Shown piece by piece: positions 1 through 11,085 of a DNA stretch of 64,000 nucleotides. The notes below the pieces were generated by a model, which was not told the origin of the DNA, searched no databases, and worked only from the letters and a program-made list of their open reading frames with translations. Every line of letters starts with the position of its first letter. Positions within the stretch are counted from its first letter, which is position 1. The translations under genes and the position numbers were made by a program. Origin of the DNA: Lepidonotus clava (Eukaryota > Annelida > Polychaeta > Phyllodocida > Polynoidae); NCBI GenBank assembly GCA_936440205.1, contig OW387138.1, positions 52,653,526-52,717,525 of the forward strand, in the 5' to 3' direction.

Positions 1-11
1 TTGGAACTTAC

Positions 12-725
12 ACATATTTCTTGGCGTGCATGCAGTTTTGGGGGTTTGCCAGGCTTGGCTTGGTTGACCAGCAGCTCCACTTGGGCTTTTGCCGCAGCCG
101 CTTCCTCCTCCCCCTTAAGGCACTTCTTCTCCAGGTGCTCCATCCTGGCAAGCAAATCTGCCATGGCCGGTTGAGACGTGGAGGGCCCGGGTGTGGACGA
201 TGTTTGGGACATGGATGGCCCGGGCATGGATGACGTTTGGGATGTGGAGGGCCCGGGCGTGGACGACGTTTGGGACGTGGACGACGTTGACGACATTTGA
301 GACGTCAAGGGCCCGGGCGTGGACGATGTTTGGGACATGGAGGGCATCAACCATGGACACGTTTGAGATGTGGAGGGCGTCAACCAGGGCGTGGAGGGCG
401 TGGAGGGCGTGGAGGGCGTCGAGGGCGTGGACGAGGATGCGGATGCAGTACAGCCTTGGGAACCAACAAGGCTAAGGTCGACGTCGTTGAGGGTGGATCC
501 TTCTTCCGGGAACAGGGAAAAATCCTGAGACAGATCCTGAGACAGATCACCATCATTCGTATCCTCCGGCTGAGACAATTCCATCACCAGGGAACCTGCG
601 CCTGCTGATGATTCAAGGTCAGTGATTTTCACGCCACCCAATTTTGGGCTGCTGGTGATCATCCTGCACGAGCTCATACTCGGGTTGGACAGGACAGAGT
701 CACGATAATCAGTTGATGCGTTCAT
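12..725 (-). CDS. First exon of a Ser/Thr/Pro-rich gene (gene A), rest lies left of the window
   Basis: Reading from the ATG at 725 the frame stays open for 238 codons to a GTAAGT splice donor at positions 11-6. The protein starts MNASTDYRDSVLSNPS, is acidic and Ser-rich over the first ~80 residues, then has a low-complexity block (TPSTPSTP, then repeats of SQTSSTPGPS) at about residues 95-180, and ends in a short amphipathic, charged stretch (MADLLARMEHLEKKC followed by EEEAAAAKAQVELL), a likely coiled coil. I do not recognise the family. It has the same layout as exon 1 of the gene at 12.5-14.5 kb: minus strand, Ser/Pro-rich, phase-0 donor, and a membrane-protein gene diverging from it about 0.6 kb upstream. 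That makes it a probable paralogue of that gene. No disruption is seen in this exon. The plus-strand ORFs over it are shadows. Confidence 0.6.
184..430 (-). repeat. Coding minisatellite in gene A
   Basis: GC-rich imperfect tandem units of 9 to about 36 bp encode TPS and SQTSSTPGPS repeats on the minus strand. The unit (forward: ggcgtggacgacgtttggga) recurs with substitutions, which explains the open frames seen in several registers here. Confidence 0.75.
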
Positions 726-1329
726 CGTGGCAGCAAGTTTTCAAGTACTCTAAAGCCATATGCCACGCTGTATTTATACCTCCCCGGCTGACGAAAGCGA
801 TCTTTTATCGATGTGGGAAGACTTTTACCATAAGTTACGTCCTAGTCATGACGGGGTGTACACGGGGCATCAGCGACACCATGACCGCCACCCCTTTTGA
901 GGCCTGTTACGTGTCAAGAAGTGTTAAGACTACCCCGCGTGCCGCATGCCGCGGTACTCCTGTGAGGGACCTGACACAGAAGCTAGTTGACATGTCAACA
1001 GATGGCCAACAGCTGCACGCGGTCATTATAGACGCATGTCCCCGTGTCAAACGCGACAGAAGTCATTTCACAGGAACCCCCTGTCGATTGGCTCTTTGAA
1101 GAAAATAAGGGCCTATTAGCCGTGCTACGCGCTTCCCAGTGTAAGAACCAGTGAAGCCCCCGACTAGAAGAAGTCTTTTTAGTTATACCTTACGTATCGT
1201 TTAAGTTGTAGGGTGGATAACTTTTCGCTAAAGACTAGATGAAGCCTTTACAGTACCTGGGGGGTTGTGAAGTCGTGGGGGGGGGTTATAAGTATGTGCC
1301 TGTACTAGACACTGGTTCAGAACAGCCAG
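726..1329. promoter_or_regulatory. Divergent intergenic region with TATA box
   Basis: This 604-bp gap separates the outward-facing starts of gene A (minus) and the membrane-protein gene (plus). A TATA-like TATAAG at 1287-1292 sits about 25 bp before CACTGGTTCAGA, which also follows the TATA-like element before the homologous gene at 15129. The shared spacing and words suggest a real core promoter for the plus gene. Nothing equally clear is seen for the minus gene. Confidence 0.45.
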
Positions 1330-1944
1330 ATGATGGCCATGGACATAGAGCGACTGTTAAAGGCAAGTCTGCGTCTGCGTACTGTTCGGGAGGGACCGCC
1401 AGTGGTGAGACCTAGTCACCTACCACCCGCCGACCAATCCGACCATCAGTGGCTGCTTCTGTTGTTAGTGATATACCTGGGGTGGAAATTTATTGGTATC
1501 TGCTCGAAATTGGCAGCAGGCTGCCACTTGTTAGTGCAGGGTCAACGTCGGAGGGCTACAGTGCAGTGCTGTCTGAGGATCTACTGCCGATGGGAAACGC
1601 TCCTATTTCCACTGGCTCCCATTCCCGCCGAAATGGAAGTCGTAGGAAGTGCTGCCTGCCCACAAATGATCAACCAAAGACCGAGCATCCTGTCCAAGGC
1701 CCTGACCGTCGCCTGGTCGGGCCCACTCACGGTCCATCTGAATGGCAGTGACGAACCCTTGACGTTTGAACTCCTGCAAGAAGTCAAGATTCCTCGTACG
1801 GAGCGCGTCCGCCTGAACAAATTTTTCAGGCACAGACTTTGTAGAGCGAGCGTTTGCCTCATAGACAACAGGAACCACATGGTCCAAGAACTACTCCCAG
1901 CCGAGAAACTGGGCTGCATGCCTGACGTAGACTCTTGGGTGTGA
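1330..1944 (+). CDS. Unknown 204-residue protein with one hydrophobic segment
   Basis: Starts MMAMDIERLLKAS. A hydrophobic stretch (WLLLLLVIYLGWKFIGICSK) lies at about residues 41-60, flanked by a basic Cys-rich stretch with RRR, consistent with a single-pass membrane protein with a positive side. The C-terminal half has compact conserved blocks: CLRIYCRWE, PLAPIPAEM, LTVAWSGPL, and RLNKFFRHRLCRA. All of these recur in the ORF at 15129-15713 in the same order, which argues that this is a real, selected protein and not a chance frame. The start is supported by a TATA-like element 40 bp upstream. Family not recognised; a structural or receptor-like role would be guesswork. The frame is intact. 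Confidence 0.6.
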   Translation: MMAMDIERLLKASLRLRTVREGPPVVRPSHLPPADQSDHQWLLLLLVIYLGWKFIGICSKLAAGCHLLVQGQRRRATVQCCLRIYCRWETLLFPLAPIPAEMEVVGSAACPQMINQRPSILSKALTVAWSGPLTVHLNGSDEPLTFELLQEVKIPRTERVRLNKFFRHRLCRASVCLIDNRNHMVQELLPAEKLGCMPDVDSWV

Positions 1945-2601
1945 TGGACAGTTATATATAAGTGTACGATATGTTTGAAGTATATATGGGAAAATGTTAA
2001 TTGTGAAATGTTCATGAAGCTTTCGAGTTACATATATACATTAGTGTATGTTGAGTATATATAATTATGTGAAAATTTGTGAAATGTTCACATGTGGACA
2101 TCCTAAAAACTATTCAGCATGAATAACAATAAAACATTTTGATATCATGAACGCGTGTAGTCTTATGTGTCTGTGACTTAATGTGAATTCATGAGGGCGA
2201 CAATGTTAAGATCGAATTCATGACATGAATTCTGAACTGGAGCTTAAACAATTTTTGATAATGGGAAATCAATTGCTGCTGTGTGACCAAATGATGAGGG
2301 CGAGTATTTTAAACAACCAAAATCTAACATGAATGAGAACTGATAACTTTTGAGCTGCAGTGTAACGGAAGAGTTAATAGCTAATGTATAGAACCAACTC
2401 AATTCAAAGTCAAGCGTCTGCATGCGCTTTGAATCCTACGTTGTCTCAAATATAGAATTGAGATGAAAACAAAAAGAGCTGGTACCATTATAAAAGTAAG
2501 TCCAATGTTAAACAGGTAAACAGTACCGTGCACACTGGGCGGGAGGAATGGTACGTGGGGAAGATGCAAGTCACCACGAAGTTTCTTGTATTCGTCCTTA
2601 T
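1945..2601. other. Unassigned AT-rich intergenic DNA
   Basis: Likely contains the 3' end of the plus gene (AATAAAAC near 2130). Otherwise nothing recognised. Confidence 0.3.
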
Positions 2602-3511
2602 TCAGACTAAAACAGTTACACTTCTATACATGTCGCGAGTGTTTGGAATATAAATATTTGAAAGATGTGACTTGGAAATGAAAAGGTACCGAATCTTCCT
2701 CATATCAGTCTCCGATATCAAAGAGGTACTCAGCCTGTTCTCCGTTAGGTCGCGAAAAGCCTGTAGCAAGACATCAAGGGAGAAGTCCAGTTGAAAATCC
2801 AGTAGACGCAATTCTTGCAAATCTTGCATCAACCTGACCATCAATTCCCGGTTACTAATGTAAGCCTGGAGTCCTCGGGACAAATTGTATATGGAATGAG
2901 TGTTCTCGATGATGGCCTGGAGTTGGATTTCCAAAGTGGAGTCAACTAACTTTAGGACGGCATTTATTTTGCCATCTAGGAAGCCGATTTCATCGGCATT
3001 TACCAGGTCAGCACGAGTCTGTTGCTTCAAGTCATCGAGTGTGGCCGTTCCAAATAACGTCTGGGAGAACTTGCCGATTTCTGGAATAAGAGCCCACTGC
3101 TTCCTGGATTTGGCTGATGGAGGTGTTGGCTGGGCCGTCGATTCCAAAATTCCTTGCACTTGCCGGAGTCCGTTGCTGACCTTCGCTGCTTTAGTCTTCC
3201 CAATTGATGTTATGTTATTCAACATAAGTTAGAATTTTTAGAAACTGTTCCATTGAACCGGCTGCCAGGGTAGCGCCGTGTTTACAATTTAGTGCAGGTG
3301 CCTGTTGTGGAGAAGGAGGAAGTGGTAAAATGATATCGACTTCGGTAGTGAAGTACTGATTACCTATGTGGATGGACGGTTTACTCTCGAATACTACACC
3401 ATAGTTGGTACGAAAAATGTATACCATACTGGTGCATAGGCATGGCTTAGCTGAGACAGTGCCCAGAATAAAGAGTCCACGAAGGTGGAGTATGGGTACA
3501 GTTGGAGCCAT
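2602..3511 (-). pseudogene. Envelope-like fossil (F-type fusion glycoprotein, errantivirus/baculovirus-like)
   Basis: Minus-strand frames read like the N-terminal and central part of the F-type envelope proteins found in errantiviruses and related LTR elements: a hydrophobic leader, a short ectodomain, then a stretch with PEIGKFSQTLFGTAT followed by DDL and a heptad-like helical region (about residues 45-150 of the longer frame). The LFGTA..DDL block is the hallmark used. The copy is broken (about one or two breaks) and no polymerase or LTR was seen beside it. It looks old. It sits 650 bp from the 3' end of the unknown membrane protein at 1330-1944, but on the other strand; a link between the two is not shown. 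Confidence 0.5.
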
Positions 3512-3567
3512 GTCTGATGCAGGCTAGAGACCGCTTGAGTCTTTTATTTCTTTATCCCAGTCACGGG

Positions 3568-4818
3568 AAGGAGTTCCCAGGTAACACACAATGTTCTAAA
3601 AACGTTTTATTTGGTTCCCATCTGGTTATAACGTTATATACCAGTTGAGAACGTCTTTATAACATCCCTCATGTAACGTTTTCTACCTGACTCAATAATT
3701 ATGTTTTCAAGACGTCTTAGTGAAACGTTTTTATAACATCTTAACTACAATGTTTTAAAAACGTCATATACATGTTATTATTCAAATGTTTTATCACAAC
3801 CACTTGAAAACGTTTTAAGAACCTCCATCTCAGTATGTCTTTTTGGCACTAATCATTTTGATGACAAGTTTTTTCGACAACCAGTGAAAAACGTTTTCAT
3901 AACGTCTAAATTATAACGTTTTTAAAACATTAACTGTACTTTGTTACACTAGAGGGCAGCAAGGTAAAGCACTAGGTGGCCCCACTATACTAAATCAGAG
4001 AATTTTAGAAAACAATTACTTGAATTACCCATTATTAACTATGATATGTAGTCTTAAATGGTCCAATATATTTTTAGAGTCTGAGGAAAAGTAAGTAAAA
4101 TACATTTAACAAAGGTAAACATTGCTGATGTATTTCTTTTAATGAAAGATGTAATATTGTCATGAGTAGACACCTTTCTTGTATATGACAAGGAATAGGG
4201 ACTTCCAGACCAAAGCAGAGTCTGGCCAAAGCTCACCTGCTATACACTATACACATGGTGAATGGAACAAGTATGACTTGGCCATAACATCATGTGCTCT
4301 TGGTGGGGAAAATATGTAACTTTATTCCTTTAAGAATAAATTGATCATATTTGAGCTATACAACAAAGCAATACTGGTTTCAAACTGGTTGCAAGCTGTT
4401 TCAAAACTGGTTGTAATCTGGTTAAAAAAACTGGTTGCAGTCTGGTTGTAAACTGGTTGCAAACTGGATTACCAAATTGACATTAAAACTGGTTATGTGA
4501 TAAGGATAAAACTTTCATTTAACAACAAATTCAAATGTTTTCACTAAGCAAAGAAAAAAACGTTTTTCAAACTAGTTATATGTTGAGTATAAAACTTTCA
4601 TTTGAGATGTGTTTAAAACGTTTTCCATTATTCAAAATATAATGTTTTATAGATGACGTTTCATAAAAACGTTTGAAAGACGTTCCGCAATAACGTTCTG
4701 AAAACCTACAAAAAAACTGGTTCTATACTGAGTAGGAAACTTTCATTTTGGAAGTTTTAAAAACATTAAGGCTAACGTGTTTTAGATGTTCTAAAAACGT
4801 TACTGTGTTACCTGGGAA
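3568..4818. mobile_element. Non-autonomous inverted-repeat element rich in ACGTT words
   Basis: The left end (TTCCCAGGTAACACA) is repeated in inverted form at the right end (TGTGTTACCTGGGAA, ending near 4818), giving terminal inverted repeats of at least 15 bp that extend less perfectly inward. The interior is a degenerate array of AACGTTTT / AAAACGTT words plus a block of ctggttgcaa words (4370-4500). No coding capacity. A foldback or MITE-type DNA transposon fits; the superfamily is uncertain because the flanks (AGTT / AATT outside CCCAGG) give only a weak target duplication. Confidence 0.7.
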
Positions 4819-5577
4819 TTGACAGACAGTGGCCACCTGGGATTTAAAGGTGTAGACCTCGGTGCATAAACGTTGCGTTAATGCCAAGAGAAAAGCTGTG
4901 CAAAAAGTATAAGCTTAGGCATGCTAGTAGGCCTTCGTTGGTCAGGGTGTCGGCTTGTTCTAATTGAATTCGAAGGCAGACTTCAAAATCAATTGTTGGC
5001 ATGGCCTTCCTTAACTTGTGGATGAGAAGTGAGAAAGCCTGAAAATGCCATTACTGCCCGATATTTAGAGGTTTTATTTGAAGGTGGTTTATATGGAGTT
5101 CAGGCCGATTTAAGACATGGGCTGAAATTATAGTCTCAAACCTTAAGGTCGGCTATATATCGAAACACCTTAGACCCAGTTTAAGGTGAATTATTTAAGG
5201 AAGCTATATAGGTCGGGAGGTACCTTTTATCAATACAGAACATGTTTAAGGAATGGTACGTTTAAGGTGAGCAACCAGACATTTATTATATATGTTAACA
5301 ATTGTATTGCCTATATGATCTCTATCTTTTAACGCCATGTGTATGCATGTGTATATCATTCTGTCTTATTGATTGTATAATTGTACTGACTCCTGGGCCT
5401 AGGGACACCCGATTTGTCAAGCCCTGGACTGTCATATCTCTCTGTAATATCTCATCATATACCTATGTATAGCTTTAGTGTAGTGTAGTGTAATGACTAG
5501 TGTAGTTGTTCACATATGGAAATGACACATAGGCCTCTGTAGACTTTGAGTTGTCAATAAAATATATTATTATTATT
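4819..5577. repeat. Unassigned DNA ending in a LINE-like (ATT)n tail
   Basis: The stretch ends with AATAAA followed by (ATT)n at 5560-5577, a typical 3' end of CR1/L2-type LINEs on the plus strand, preceded by a UTR-like GTGTAGTGTAGTGTAATG run. No open frame of note. The first 230 bp read openly on the minus strand but match nothing I know. Confidence 0.35.
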
Positions 5578-5925
5578 CAGTGTTGGAAATTAACGTCAGC
5601 CCATCAGCCCCAGGCTGATATTTCCTGATCAGGGCTGACAATTTTGGGCAAAAATATCAAGTTATCAGCCCGTATGGCTGAAAGGTTTTTTGGGAAAAAA
5701 TCTGCATTTTTATCAATCTTCTCCATTTTATGTGATTATATACTTTTCTGATGATTATGCTAACCCTGTTTCTAAGGGTACCTAGATGTAAATCTAATTA
5801 ATGGTCATATTTTCAAGTTTCTCATCATAAAAAATCCAGGCTGACAATTCCTTGTCAGGGCTGACACTTTTTCATGAATGTCAGCCCTGATGGCTTACTT
5901 CTAAAAAAGGTAATTTCAAACACTG
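5578..5925. mobile_element. hAT-type MITE
   Basis: Ends CAGTGTTGGAAATTA and TAATTTCAAACACTG are inverted repeats of the hAT style. Flanks TTATTATT and TTATTACT form an 8-bp target duplication with one mismatch, the length hAT transposases make. The interior holds inverted words of cagccctga / tcagggctga. 348 bp, no ORF. Confidence 0.8.
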
Positions 5926-6918
5926 TTATTACTATAAGGATGGTGACGGTAAATGGTTTTCTGGGTGGGAGGGGTGAGGGATGGTAGGGTGAAATAGGCC
6001 TGTCATAGATTTAGCTACATGTGCTTTGCATGCGAACATAGGTTGGGCATGAGAGCGCCCGACCCAGCAAGTTCTCTGCAGGGGCAACTATGGCCCATTG
6101 GCAGGGTGTTAACTCGATGACTAACCCCTGATAAGGGCCGGGAGTCCTTCAGATGACACCCAGCGTGAGAGCTGTGTCTCTCTTCAGTCGGTTTGATGTG
6201 ACTTATGTGATTATCAAGACTGTGCCCCTCCCCTTGTCAGATGTCACAGGGGGTACACATCAGATGGGGTGCTTGCGGGTAATTTTGGGTGTTAATGGAT
6301 TAAGGCCGGGCAGTTGACTTATTTCTAAAGGGACTGTGTCACGCTGTGTGGATTGCTTTTAGACACACATACAAATCCTGTATCAGTGTATGCAAGGCCT
6401 AACACAACACTTGACCGCCCACAAAAATGAAACCATTTTGTCTTGATAAGAAGTTACTTTAAAATAAACAATTAATGTGGGCCTATTGGGAAGGAACAAA
6501 ATACGGGTACTTACGAAAATTCGACAGAAATATTGGTGACATACTGTGTACAGCTGATAATAACGAAAACCAACTTTAGTGAAAATACATTTATTTGCTT
6601 ATTGGCCTCCATCTTGTCTTCTGAGTTCGACTGGCTCTCAGGAAGCCGATCTGCAAAATTTCAGCCCAATGATTAGAATGACATTTCCTGTTCGCGATCG
6701 GAGACTGATATGCACGATATAATGCTTGAAATTGGTATGCCACACTACCTGTCCCTAATCAATAAGGGCTAAGGGTAAAAACAAAAAAATAATATCATCT
6801 GATACGCCTCTTATATGTCTAAAGTATCAAATTAAACCAAATTTTCTTAATTCAAAAAGTCATGCATGCAAGGGAAAAGTCTGGCTGTATTGAATAAGGT
6901 GCCCGATATACCCCCATT
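5926..6918. other. No feature recognised
   Basis: Mixed-composition intergenic DNA; no exon pair, TIR pair or long open frame that I can support. Confidence 0.3.
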
Positions 6919-7362
6919 TTACCCTACTAAGTTTTCGGCTAAAAGCGGTCGCGTTAGACAACATTCCCATACAGCAAGCATACTACAAAGACTGGAGTAA
7001 GCTGTAGCATCCCTTTGGATACAGTTTGCCAGATTCACTGTGAGAGGTAGGCGCATTAATGGAATTAACACGTTGAAGCTGGAAAGTGGGGATTGTTTTG
7101 TTAAAGCCCCACCTACTGCAATGCAATAGTGTGAAACTATACTTTGTGCTAGGACGGTGTTAATAATACTGTTACTGAAGGAGGGCTTGTAACATGAACG
7201 CACATCAAGGACTAAATTGGTGCAGTAAAACTTATGCCCGTTTACAAAGTTTAGGATAGTCATTTTAACCGGGCATGGAATATAATGATACTGTGCTGTT
7301 TCAGGGTTAATGGTTAAGTAAGTCATACACTTATCGACACGGCATATAGCAAATTGATTCAA
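6919..7362 (-). CDS. Unrecognised 147-residue open frame, doubtful
   Basis: Starts MNQFAICRVDKCMTYL and contains several Cys. It could be a piece of an old element read on the same strand as the envelope fossil, or chance. No domain recognised and no supporting context such as a splice site or a repeat copy. Confidence 0.15.
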   Translation of the reverse strand: MNQFAICRVDKCMTYLTINPETAQYHYIPCPVKMTILNFVNGHKFYCTNLVLDVRSCYKPSFSNSIINTVLAQSIVSHYCIAVGGALTKQSPLSSFNVLIPLMRLPLTVNLANCIQRDATAYSSLCSMLAVWECCLTRPLLAENLVG

Positions 7363-9000
7363 ACAGGGCCAAGTCTGCTAAGTGTATGAGATCAAAATTT
7401 TCCCGTGTACAGTTATTAGTCTGGATATCATGGAATTATTGAAGGGGCATGTGATACTCATGTAACACAGACAGCTGATTACAAGAATACTCCAACTAGG
7501 CCTATTGAATGTATGTAACGTACAGGCCTAGGCACTCATGAATCCTAAATTAATATTGAATATATAGTTGTGTGTTCTTATGTTGCTCATTAATGACATC
7601 GATATAATAATCGTTGTTGCTAATTTACCACCACGCAGCTTCATCAATCCCCGCCGGGTGTCCCGGCTATCATTTTGGTGCTGCCGGCGGGGCAGGGCCA
7701 ATTTTTTGTTCCGCCCCCCTGCTGGCCGCCACCGTCACTGGAGGGCTAAGAGTCCACCAGTTCAGGGGCTTCGTCTGAGGTGGGGGCTGATGCCCAACAG
7801 GACGGCCAAGGGGATGGTGGCGTTCCCCTAGGCCAACCCCTGGTTAACGGGGATGTTGGTCCAGGGGAACTTGACCATCCGGCTGTCGGTCGGGATGAGC
7901 CCCCGGATTAGGCGGGGTCCTTGAACTCAAACGGCCATTCCTGACACCTAGCCTGACACCTGATACCTCTTTCTTTTTTCTTTCTTTTTGTTTTTTTGTT
8001 TTTTAAAGTTTGTTTCTATAAATAAAAAAAAAAATTAGTTGGAAGTTATTTACAAGTACTTTACCCAAATTGAAATAATAATTCATTGAAATTATTTTTT
8101 TTACTCCAATAACTAATAATCATTTTGTCAATCACATCTAATCTAATTTCAGTTAAATATTCCAGAAGTTTTTAAGATTGTTTATATTTGTAAGGATGTT
8201 TTTTGCTGTTTTTTACATATATTGTCCCAGAGGTTTTTAAGATTGTTTAGATTTTCAACATTTTATTTTTATTTATCCAAAATTGTGATTAGTTTTTGGT
8301 TGTTTCTTTTTGGGGTAGGGGGTGGGGAGGGTGACATTGGCCAGAAGACTTTGACCCATTAATTACTTTGTACGCGACATACTAGTCGCTAAGATCCATT
8401 GTGAAGACAGTGGTGGCTTTAAGCTAGAATGGGAGAATGGGAATGGGTCCTGCGTATTTTATGGGAGCCCCATAAGCCGGATACATGTCAGCTTGTACAA
8501 GTTTGCTACGGTAAAACATATCTAGAGCCGCTAAGGGGTTAACGACCCAGACTGTTCTTTCCTGTAATAGGTTATGCCCTACCAGCCTTGGTACAGTCGG
8601 GACGCTGTCAGGGCATAGAGTTTTAAGTTGTTTGCTTTGTCAGGCCTAGGCTTGGCAAATGGGCGTCAGTTTGATTTTTTTGCCATCTGCACTTTGGCAA
8701 CTTTTGGGTTCTGTCCACGATACGGTGATAAAACCACTGGATAAACCACATTGGTTGTCATGAATAGAAAAGTGATGCACATTTGCCCAGCCTGGCTTGC
8801 TTTTGTTTAACTACGCCATACAGTGGCACTTTTCAGCAGGAAGTTTTACGTCTAAGAAAACGAAGCTGCTGGAATTTGGAATTGTTTAGTTAGTGAGACG
8901 GGCTCTGGGGGTCTGGGTCCCGTCGGGCTTCACTTTATGATCAGAAAAAGTCCCATGTACGTAGATAAATTACAAAGAACAGTAAAAACCTTAATCTGGA
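7363..9000. other. Intergenic DNA with a GC-rich island
   Basis: Positions 7640-7930 are strikingly GC-rich (Pro/Gly-rich in several frames), then a pyrimidine run (cttttttctttctttttg) at 7970-8000 and AT-rich DNA. The island resembles in composition the Ser/Pro-rich exons of genes A and B but no frame can be tied to them. The rest is unassigned. Confidence 0.3.
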
Positions 9001-10475
9001 ACGCATATTAACCGCATCATCAGAGTCTAAATTTATTCTAATCCTGTTTGCCACAGTTATGTGCCGAAAATGAGCAGAAGGACTGTCATTTTATCGAACT
9101 CGAGACAGCCAAGCTGATCCACAACTCCCCTGTTGATTCAAACGGGGTACCGCCTCGCGACCCCATCACTGCACCAAGATCAGGTGAGGGTTAGGGAATG
9201 AAATTTTTCTCCTCGTATTCGCACTAGTCTGACGGGCCTATGCATTAGGGCAGATTATTACTCTATTAATATCGAAAGTATTACTTAGGACAAAAAATCA
9301 ATTACATGAAAGTGACAAAATCGGGAATGCATATTGATGGCATCTTCATCTTGTTAGTTTGTTCTAATCCTGTTTTCGAAAGCTGTGCCTAGAAGAAGCG
9401 GATCCAGACAGACCGACCTTTTGCCAAGACTGCACAGCTGATCCACAACTCCTCTGCCGATTCCAAAAGGCATGCTGTAGGCTACCCCACCCCAGCAGGA
9501 CTGGGCTGCATTCCCAACTCAGACTTGTGGACTCACAAGTATTCCATAAGTGTTTTTTTGGGAGATTTATCATGAAGATGTGGGTAAACTGTGGGTTTGT
9601 AAGGTTACCTTTTCTAACTTGTGGTGTAAGGTACAATTGTGGGACAAATGTGGGACAAATGTGGTATTCTAGGTAGTCACATGATATTTGTGTGTTAAAT
9701 GTGGAATTTTCCAGTTTACCAGTCACTTGTGGAACAAATGTGGTGCATTTATGGAAATGCCTTTCCCAACCTATGGAAAAAAGGACTTGTGGGCCCACAA
9801 ATAGACAGTTTTTGTGGAAAAGTTATAGGTGCTCAGAGCACCTATAAGTATTCCACAGTTCAACAAAATTCAATAAAACAAGACTCTTTGCATGGATATG
9901 CCAACATGAACATAAACAAAACACTCTCAATGTTATGGCATCTGACACAGACTTTTCTTAAAGTCAACATGCCAGCATGCCTATTGGGGACTACCCCACC
10001 CTTGTCTGCACACTTTAATGTTCCTTGTAAGTATTCCAGATATACACCACAAAAAGCCTGTATCATTCTGGCAAAACTAAAATTCGCTTATTGCAATAGT
10101 TTACAGTGATAGTTCATCACAATTAATTCAAATTACAATAATATGGGCTTTATATCTAATTTTCAATGTTATATCCTTGTAAGAATAAACTGATGACCAA
10201 TAGAATCCACATTTACCTTGTGGGAGACTTACAGAGTTTTCCAGAAGGCCCCACATGTACAGCAGGTAAGTTAGAAACAGGTATATTTGTGGAGATTGGA
10301 TGGACTGAGAGTCCCGTAGGAGATATGGAAAAGTCATCCACAAAGTTGGGAATGCAGCCCTGGTCTGTGACCCTAGGCCTTGACACAAAGCACTGCACCA
10401 ACGTCAGGGACATCATTTCTCCATGAGAGTAAGGAACTGAACTTTTTCTCCTTGCATTCGCACTAACCATATGCA
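9001..10475. repeat. Two diverged direct repeat units, the second split by a MITE
   Basis: Unit 1 (about 9001-9240) and unit 2 (about 9327-9495 plus 10385-10475) share, in order, ttctaatcctgttt, gatccacaactcc, cactgcaccaa and cattcgcacta words. In unit 2 the two halves are separated by about 890 bp that begins and ends with inverted copies of GGGCTGCATTCCCAACT, so the separation is best read as an insertion. Confidence 0.5.
9499..10366. mobile_element. Inverted-repeat element (MITE-like)
   Basis: GGGCTGCATTCCCAACT near 9502-9520 recurs in inverted form at about 10346-10364. The interior has tandem words such as gtgggacaaat (9630-9665) and no convincing gene; the open frames here are AT-rich chance frames. 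Confidence 0.5.
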
Positions 10476-10686
10476 TGATTAGTACAACCAATTCTGGACT
10501 ACCCCGTTTACAGAGGTGTTTGATCTAACCATACCATGGTTTCGGACGCATAAAAGTAGCCTGCTGATGGGAAGGAAGGAGGAGTGTTCAAGGCATCATG
10601 GACGGAAAGTTGAGATGGTAAGTCGAGACGGTAAGTCGAGGGAGAGTCTCCTTATCTTGTGTCAAGTTCCATAAGTACACTGTCAA
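10476..10686. other. Unassigned
   Basis: A short tandem word (gagatggtaagtcgagacggtaagtcga in two steps) lies at 10611-10640. Nothing else seen. Confidence 0.2.
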
Positions 10687-10882
10687 CAGGGTTCTCCCCA
10701 GTGCATAATTATAGCCGGCTCTTTCTGTCCCAATGATATGATAGCTGGTCAGTAATTTAATTCATAATTACTTTTTCTGTATATTTCGATATAATTTTGA
10801 CCACCTTTAGCAGTTCACAGCCGGTCGATCAGAATTACAGCTTGTCATTACAGCCGCCTGTAAAGGCCTGGGGAAAACCCTG
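10687..10882. mobile_element. hAT-type MITE, 196 bp
   Basis: Ends CAGGGTTCTCCCCAG and CTGGGGAAAACCCTG are inverted repeats of a common hAT form, and the match continues outward through TGTCA / TGACA. An exact 8-bp target duplication is not visible. Interior carries no ORF. Confidence 0.7.
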
Positions 10883-11085
10883 TGACAGACTTCCTGTCGA
10901 GTCGAGGCCTACCACCAAACCATGAATACCAGACGTAGCCAGTGCAACCCAGCTCTATTTTGAGCAGGATGCCATAATTTAGAAATAAGTCTAATCCAAA
11001 CCTTGGTGCATCATTGCCCTGATTCTCTTGAAGATATTGATGTATGCCTAGGTAAAGTTAAGATGTGTACTAAAGCATGCCTTAT

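Noticed and set aside
21-608. Overlapping plus-strand open frames in the GC-rich left end
   Set aside because: They are shadows of the Ser/Thr/Pro-rich minus-strand exon; the minus frame alone has a sensible start, composition and splice donor.
7568-7831. Arg/Pro-rich 87-residue ORF
   Set aside because: Falls across the border of a GC-rich island with no start context, homologue or splice support.
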